From Verrucomicrobiales bacterium (lineage in GTDB: Bacteria > Verrucomicrobiota > Verrucomicrobiia > Verrucomicrobiales > V1-33): DNA of 64,000 nucleotides. Below, piece by piece: positions 60,877 to 64,000 of this stretch. The notes beneath the pieces are model-generated. The model was not told where the DNA came from and did not search any database. It was given only the letters and a program-made list of their open reading frames with translations. The stretch spans positions 43,201 through 107,200 of the forward strand of contig JAGNEJ010000007.1 in NCBI GenBank assembly GCA_018003315.1, read 5' to 3'. Within the stretch, counting starts at the first letter, position 1; every line of letters starts with the position of its first letter. A program made the translations under genes and the position numbers.

Positions 60877-63009
60877 TCATTCCAGAAAACGCCCCTGATC
60901 CGCCGCTTTTTGGAGCAGGAGCGGACACGGCGCGAACAAGGGATCGCCAGTGGCCTGTGCTGTCTTTTCCAACCGGCCCACCAGCACGTCCAGTCCGACC
61001 GCATCCGCATGGCGCAGCGGGCCTCCGTGCAGCGGGGCAAACCCCGCGCCCAGCAGCATCGCCAGGTCCACGTCCTCCGGCTGCTGGACCACGCCTTCCA
61101 TCACGCAATAGGCCGCCTCGTTGACCATGAGCATCACCAGACGGTCGCGAATCACCTGCCGGGCGGCGTCCAGTTCTCCGGAAATGCTGCGCGATGCCAG
61201 CGCGACCGGATTGGGCCGGTAGTCCGCCTGGTGGAGGTAAAAACCGGCGCCGGTTTTCACTCCAAGGTGGCCGGATTCCACCAGATGCGTCAGCACCGCG
61301 GGAATTTGCAGCCGCTCAGGCATGGCCTCGCAAAGCGTCCTGGCCACATGCAACGCCACGTCCAGCCCCACTTCATCCAGCAGTCGAAGCGGCCCCATGG
61401 GCATGCCAAAGGCCAGCATTGCTTCATCGATATCCGCTGGCGAGGCTCCGCGATCAAAGAGCCTGCCAGCTTCCAACAGATAGGGCATGAGGATGCGGTT
61501 GACCACAAATCCAGGGCTGTCATGCACCAGGATGGGCACTTTTCCCACCGCGCAGCAAAAACGCATGAGACGCTTGGCCGCGGTGGCGTCGGCATCCCTC
61601 CAGGTTGCCACCTCCACGAGTTTCATGCGGCTGACTGGATTGAAAAAATGCATTCCCAGGACCCGCTGCGGATGCGGCACCCCTGCGGAAATGGCTTCAA
61701 TGCCCAGGGCGGATGTGTTCGTGGCCAGGATGGTGTCGGGTCGGACGCGGCTGGCCAGATCGCGGAAGATGCGCCGTTTCAGCGCCAGATCCTCGGTCGC
61801 GGCCTCAATGACCAGATCCACGGCGGTCAGCGGGCCGGCTTCGCTCACCGGAACAATGCGGTCCATGCCAGCGGCGGCTTCGTGGCGCGTCATCAGGCCG
61901 CGCCGGACCGCTTCACGGAACAGGCCGGCGCAGGTTTTCAATCCAGCGCCCACACGCTCCGCAGAAATGTCATGCAGGCGTGTTTCCACGCCACGGCTGG
62001 CCAGCCACTGGGCGATGCCCGCGCCCATCACGCCGGCGCCGATGACGGCCGTCCGGGTGATGGGCGGGGCGCTCATAACCACCGATGAACCAAATTTTTT
62101 CGCACGTTCCGTGAGGAGAAATGCCCGGATCAGATTGCGCGCCACCGGAGTGGCGGCCAGTTGGGCGATGGCATTCCGCTCCAGCGACTGGGCACCTTCC
62201 AGCGGCAGCTTCAAACCAGCCGCCGCCACCTTCACCGCCATTTCCGGCGCTGGATAGAGCCCCCGCGTCTTTTGGCGAAGATCGGCCAGCACCCTGCGGC
62301 GAATCCATGCAGCGCCCAGGCGGTTGTTTGTCAGGAAATGAGACGACCTCGAAACCGGATGCCGCGTCAAAAATGCAAGCGCTGCCGCCTCCAGCCGCCC
62401 TGCGGGAACCACCGCATCCACCAGACCCAGATGCCGTGCCTGTTTCGCGGAAAGCGGCTTGCTCCCCAGCATGACCTGCAACGCCCGCGGCAGTCCCACG
62501 AGGCGCGGCAGCCGGGAAGACCCGCCCCATGCCGGGAGGATGCCCAGCTGCACTTCCGGCAGGCCGAGTTTCGTGGCGGGATCATCCGTGGCCACGCGCC
62601 AGTCACAGGCCAGCGCGAGTTCCAATCCCCCGCCCAGACAGGCCCCGTGAATGGCGGCGAGCTTGGGGATTGGGAGCCGGCTCAACCGGTTGAAGACCTC
62701 CTGGCCCAACGTGACCAGCGCAGCCAGCTCGCCGCTGTCAGCGGCGGAAAGCGCCTTCAGGTCCGCACCGGCAATGAAGATGCCGGGCTTGGCGCTGATG
62801 AGGATGAGGCCCCGCAGCGAATTCTGCCCGACCCAGGCAAGGTGCGAGTCGAGTTCACGCAGGACTGCCTCGCTCAGCACATTGGCGGAGCTGCCTGGGC
62901 GGTCAAATGTCAGGGTGAGCATGCCGCCGGAAAACTCGCGGCGGATCGCTGGAGGCGCTGGAGCAATGGCCGGAGCCGCGGCTGCGGGGGGTGGCGTGAG
63001 GGAGTTCAT
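60877..63009 (-). CDS. fadJ: Fatty acid oxidation multifunctional protein (enoyl-CoA hydratase/3-hydroxyacyl-CoA dehydrogenase)
   Basis: This is a 710-residue two-domain enzyme of beta-oxidation. The N-terminal crotonase domain (residues about 20-200) has IFIAGADLKAL and HGACLGGGLELALACDWRVA, with the oxyanion Gly and the LPEVQLGILPAWGG block containing the catalytic Glu. The NAD-binding half starts at VIGAGVMGAGIAQWLASRG (about residue 317). A dehydrogenase catalytic region follows (LGMHFFNPVSRMKLVEV, DSPGFVVNRILMPYL), then a duplicated C-terminal helical domain. It makes 3-ketoacyl-CoA for the thiolase encoded just upstream, 36 bp away. The start at 63009 has a strongly C-rich leader and no Shine-Dalgarno motif. 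Confidence 0.93.
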   Translation of the reverse strand: MNSLTPPPAAAAPAIAPAPPAIRREFSGGMLTLTFDRPGSSANVLSEAVLRELDSHLAWVGQNSLRGLILISAKPGIFIAGADLKALSAADSGELAALVTLGQEVFNRLSRLPIPKLAAIHGACLGGGLELALACDWRVATDDPATKLGLPEVQLGILPAWGGSSRLPRLVGLPRALQVMLGSKPLSAKQARHLGLVDAVVPAGRLEAAALAFLTRHPVSRSSHFLTNNRLGAAWIRRRVLADLRQKTRGLYPAPEMAVKVAAAGLKLPLEGAQSLERNAIAQLAATPVARNLIRAFLLTERAKKFGSSVVMSAPPITRTAVIGAGVMGAGIAQWLASRGVETRLHDISAERVGAGLKTCAGLFREAVRRGLMTRHEAAAGMDRIVPVSEAGPLTAVDLVIEAATEDLALKRRIFRDLASRVRPDTILATNTSALGIEAISAGVPHPQRVLGMHFFNPVSRMKLVEVATWRDADATAAKRLMRFCCAVGKVPILVHDSPGFVVNRILMPYLLEAGRLFDRGASPADIDEAMLAFGMPMGPLRLLDEVGLDVALHVARTLCEAMPERLQIPAVLTHLVESGHLGVKTGAGFYLHQADYRPNPVALASRSISGELDAARQVIRDRLVMLMVNEAAYCVMEGVVQQPEDVDLAMLLGAGFAPLHGGPLRHADAVGLDVLVGRLEKTAQATGDPLFAPCPLLLQKAADQGRFLE

Positions 63010-63045
63010 GGGAATGGGGGGGACGGGGTGAATGCATGAAAATGG

Positions 63046-64000
63046 TCAGGATGGACGCTCCAGCCAGGCCGCGCCCCCCTGACCTCCGCCAATGCAGAGG
63101 GAGACCAAGGCACGACGCCCGCCGCGGCGCTGCAGTTCTTTGAGGACCGTGAGCACCAGCCGCGCACCGCTGGCTCCGACCGGATGGCCGAGGGCGATGG
63201 CTCCGCCGTTTACATTCAGGCGGTCGTTGGGGATGCGGTGCGGGAGTTTCCGCAGCACCGCCAGCACCTGCGCCGCAAAGGCTTCGTTGATTTCGACCAG
63301 GTCGGCATCTGCAGGCGTCAGGCCTCCCAGGGAGCACGCTTTTTCCATGGCGCTGACCGGCCCGAGCCCCATTCGGGCGGGATCGCATCCCGTCCAGGCA
63401 AAGCTGCGCAGCACGCCGAGCGGGCGAAATCCCAGCGAGGCCGCCCGGCTTTCGCTCATGGCCAGCAGCGCCACCGCGCCGTCGCTGACCTGTGAGGAAT
63501 TCCCCGCAGTCACCGTGCCCGTGCCGCGTTCAAAGACCGGGGAGAGTTTGGCCAGGGATTCCAGCGAACTGTCCGGGCGCGTGCCATTGTCCGCCGTGAC
63601 GGGCTGAAAATCCTCGCCGGCATGCATCGGGCAGATTTCCTCCCGGAGCCGTTCCGCGGCCGCGGCGGCCAATTGATGGGAGCGCAGCGCAAAGGCATCC
63701 TGTTCCTCGCGGGAAATGCGGTTTTCCTTTGCCAGCAGTTCAGCGGTCTGACCCATGTTCAACGCAGCCACGGGATCGGTCAGCCCCAGCATCAATGCGC
63801 TGCGGGGAGCCAGATCCCGGGGGCGGAATCTCGCCCACGCCGCCAGTTTTGCCGCCGGCGATCTGGCCTTGGCCAGAGCGGAAAATTTCGCCGCTGCCGA
63901 CGCCGGAAACAGCAGCGGGAACTGCGACATGCTTTCCACGCCGCCCACGATGAAAATTTCCCCAACTCCGGCAGCCAGCCGACAAGCGGCGGTAGTCAGG
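63046..64000 (-). CDS. Acetyl-CoA acetyltransferase/3-ketoacyl-CoA thiolase (partial)
   Basis: About 317 C-terminal residues are visible and the gene continues past base 64000, so the N-terminal nucleophile Cys is outside the window. In view are LAAGVGEIFIVGGVESMSQF (the conserved GGVESMS), ENRISREEQDAFALRSHQLA, TAGNSSQVSDGAVALLAMSE, EINEAFAAQVLAVLR, GGAIALGHPVGASGARLV with the catalytic His, and SLCIGGGQGGAAWLER with the second Cys (CIGGGQG). It cleaves 3-ketoacyl-CoA to acetyl-CoA. It lies 36 bp upstream of the fadJ-like gene, giving the usual thiolase/multifunctional pair. Confidence 0.93.
   Translation of the reverse strand, partial: LTTAACRLAAGVGEIFIVGGVESMSQFPLLFPASAAAKFSALAKARSPAAKLAAWARFRPRDLAPRSALMLGLTDPVAALNMGQTAELLAKENRISREEQDAFALRSHQLAAAAAERLREEICPMHAGEDFQPVTADNGTRPDSSLESLAKLSPVFERGTGTVTAGNSSQVSDGAVALLAMSESRAASLGFRPLGVLRSFAWTGCDPARMGLGPVSAMEKACSLGGLTPADADLVEINEAFAAQVLAVLRKLPHRIPNDRLNVNGGAIALGHPVGASGARLVLTVLKELQRRGGRRALVSLCIGGGQGGAAWLERPS

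Overview
The window looks like a chromosomal segment of a high-GC bacterium of the PVC superphylum, most likely a Verrucomicrobiota species. Pointers are a PVC-type c-haem/HEAT dehydrogenase end at the left edge, two PEP-CTERM proteins, DUF6807 (PmoA-like) proteins, a YdjY-domain protein, several large secreted SGNH or LamG proteins, and family assignments typical of that group. This placement comes from recognising families by eye, not from a phylogeny. No rRNA, tRNA, CRISPR array, phage or recognised insertion sequence was found. Genes are packed closely, and many neighbours overlap by 4 bp (ATGA or GTGA).

Layout from left to right. 1-8 kb: a truncated haem/HEAT protein, an uncharacterised 512-residue protein that may be mobile, then a minus-strand run of an AMP-ligase, a HAD phosphatase and two SPFH/band 7 membrane proteins. 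8-14 kb: a peroxiredoxin with a strong terminator, a DUF3592 protein coupled to an MBL hydrolase, a three-gene cell-surface sugar cassette (glycosyltransferase, DegT aminotransferase, FdtA-like isomerase) and an rRNA methyltransferase. 14-22 kb: a large exported SGNH protein and the nusA-infB-rbfA operon, with a good sigma70-like promoter in front of nusA. 22-26 kb: RidA, a membrane zinc peptidase, a possible GH75 protein and a TMEM14-like protein.

26-32 kb: four translationally coupled minus-strand genes for exported proteins (DUF6807; a Tat-exported enolase-superfamily enzyme; a DUF6807-like/azurin-like fusion; a beta-propeller). They look like one periplasmic catabolic or redox pathway. 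32-38 kb: a UbiA-type prenyltransferase, a NagB-like protein, RsmI, and an SGNH-like protein followed at once by ApbE. 37-41 kb: a minus-strand chain of YdjY protein, prenyltransferase-repeat protein, ThiS and MetX. 41-47 kb: two divergent PEP-CTERM genes, htpG, and clpP-clpX.

47-54 kb: a secreted phosphodiesterase with two LamG domains, a lipoprotein resembling a glycoside hydrolase, and a DUF2092-C45 peptidase fusion. 54-64 kb: an FHA-ABC transporter, and a continuous minus-strand run of thiolase, FadJ, DUF3445, a small membrane protein, a radical SAM protein resembling the Tes/MJ0619 group, and an Lgt-like protein. The last run is the most interesting part of the window because fatty-acid breakdown and membrane-lipid functions lie together. 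Across the window, well-defined start codons nearly always lack a Shine-Dalgarno motif and often follow a C-rich tract.
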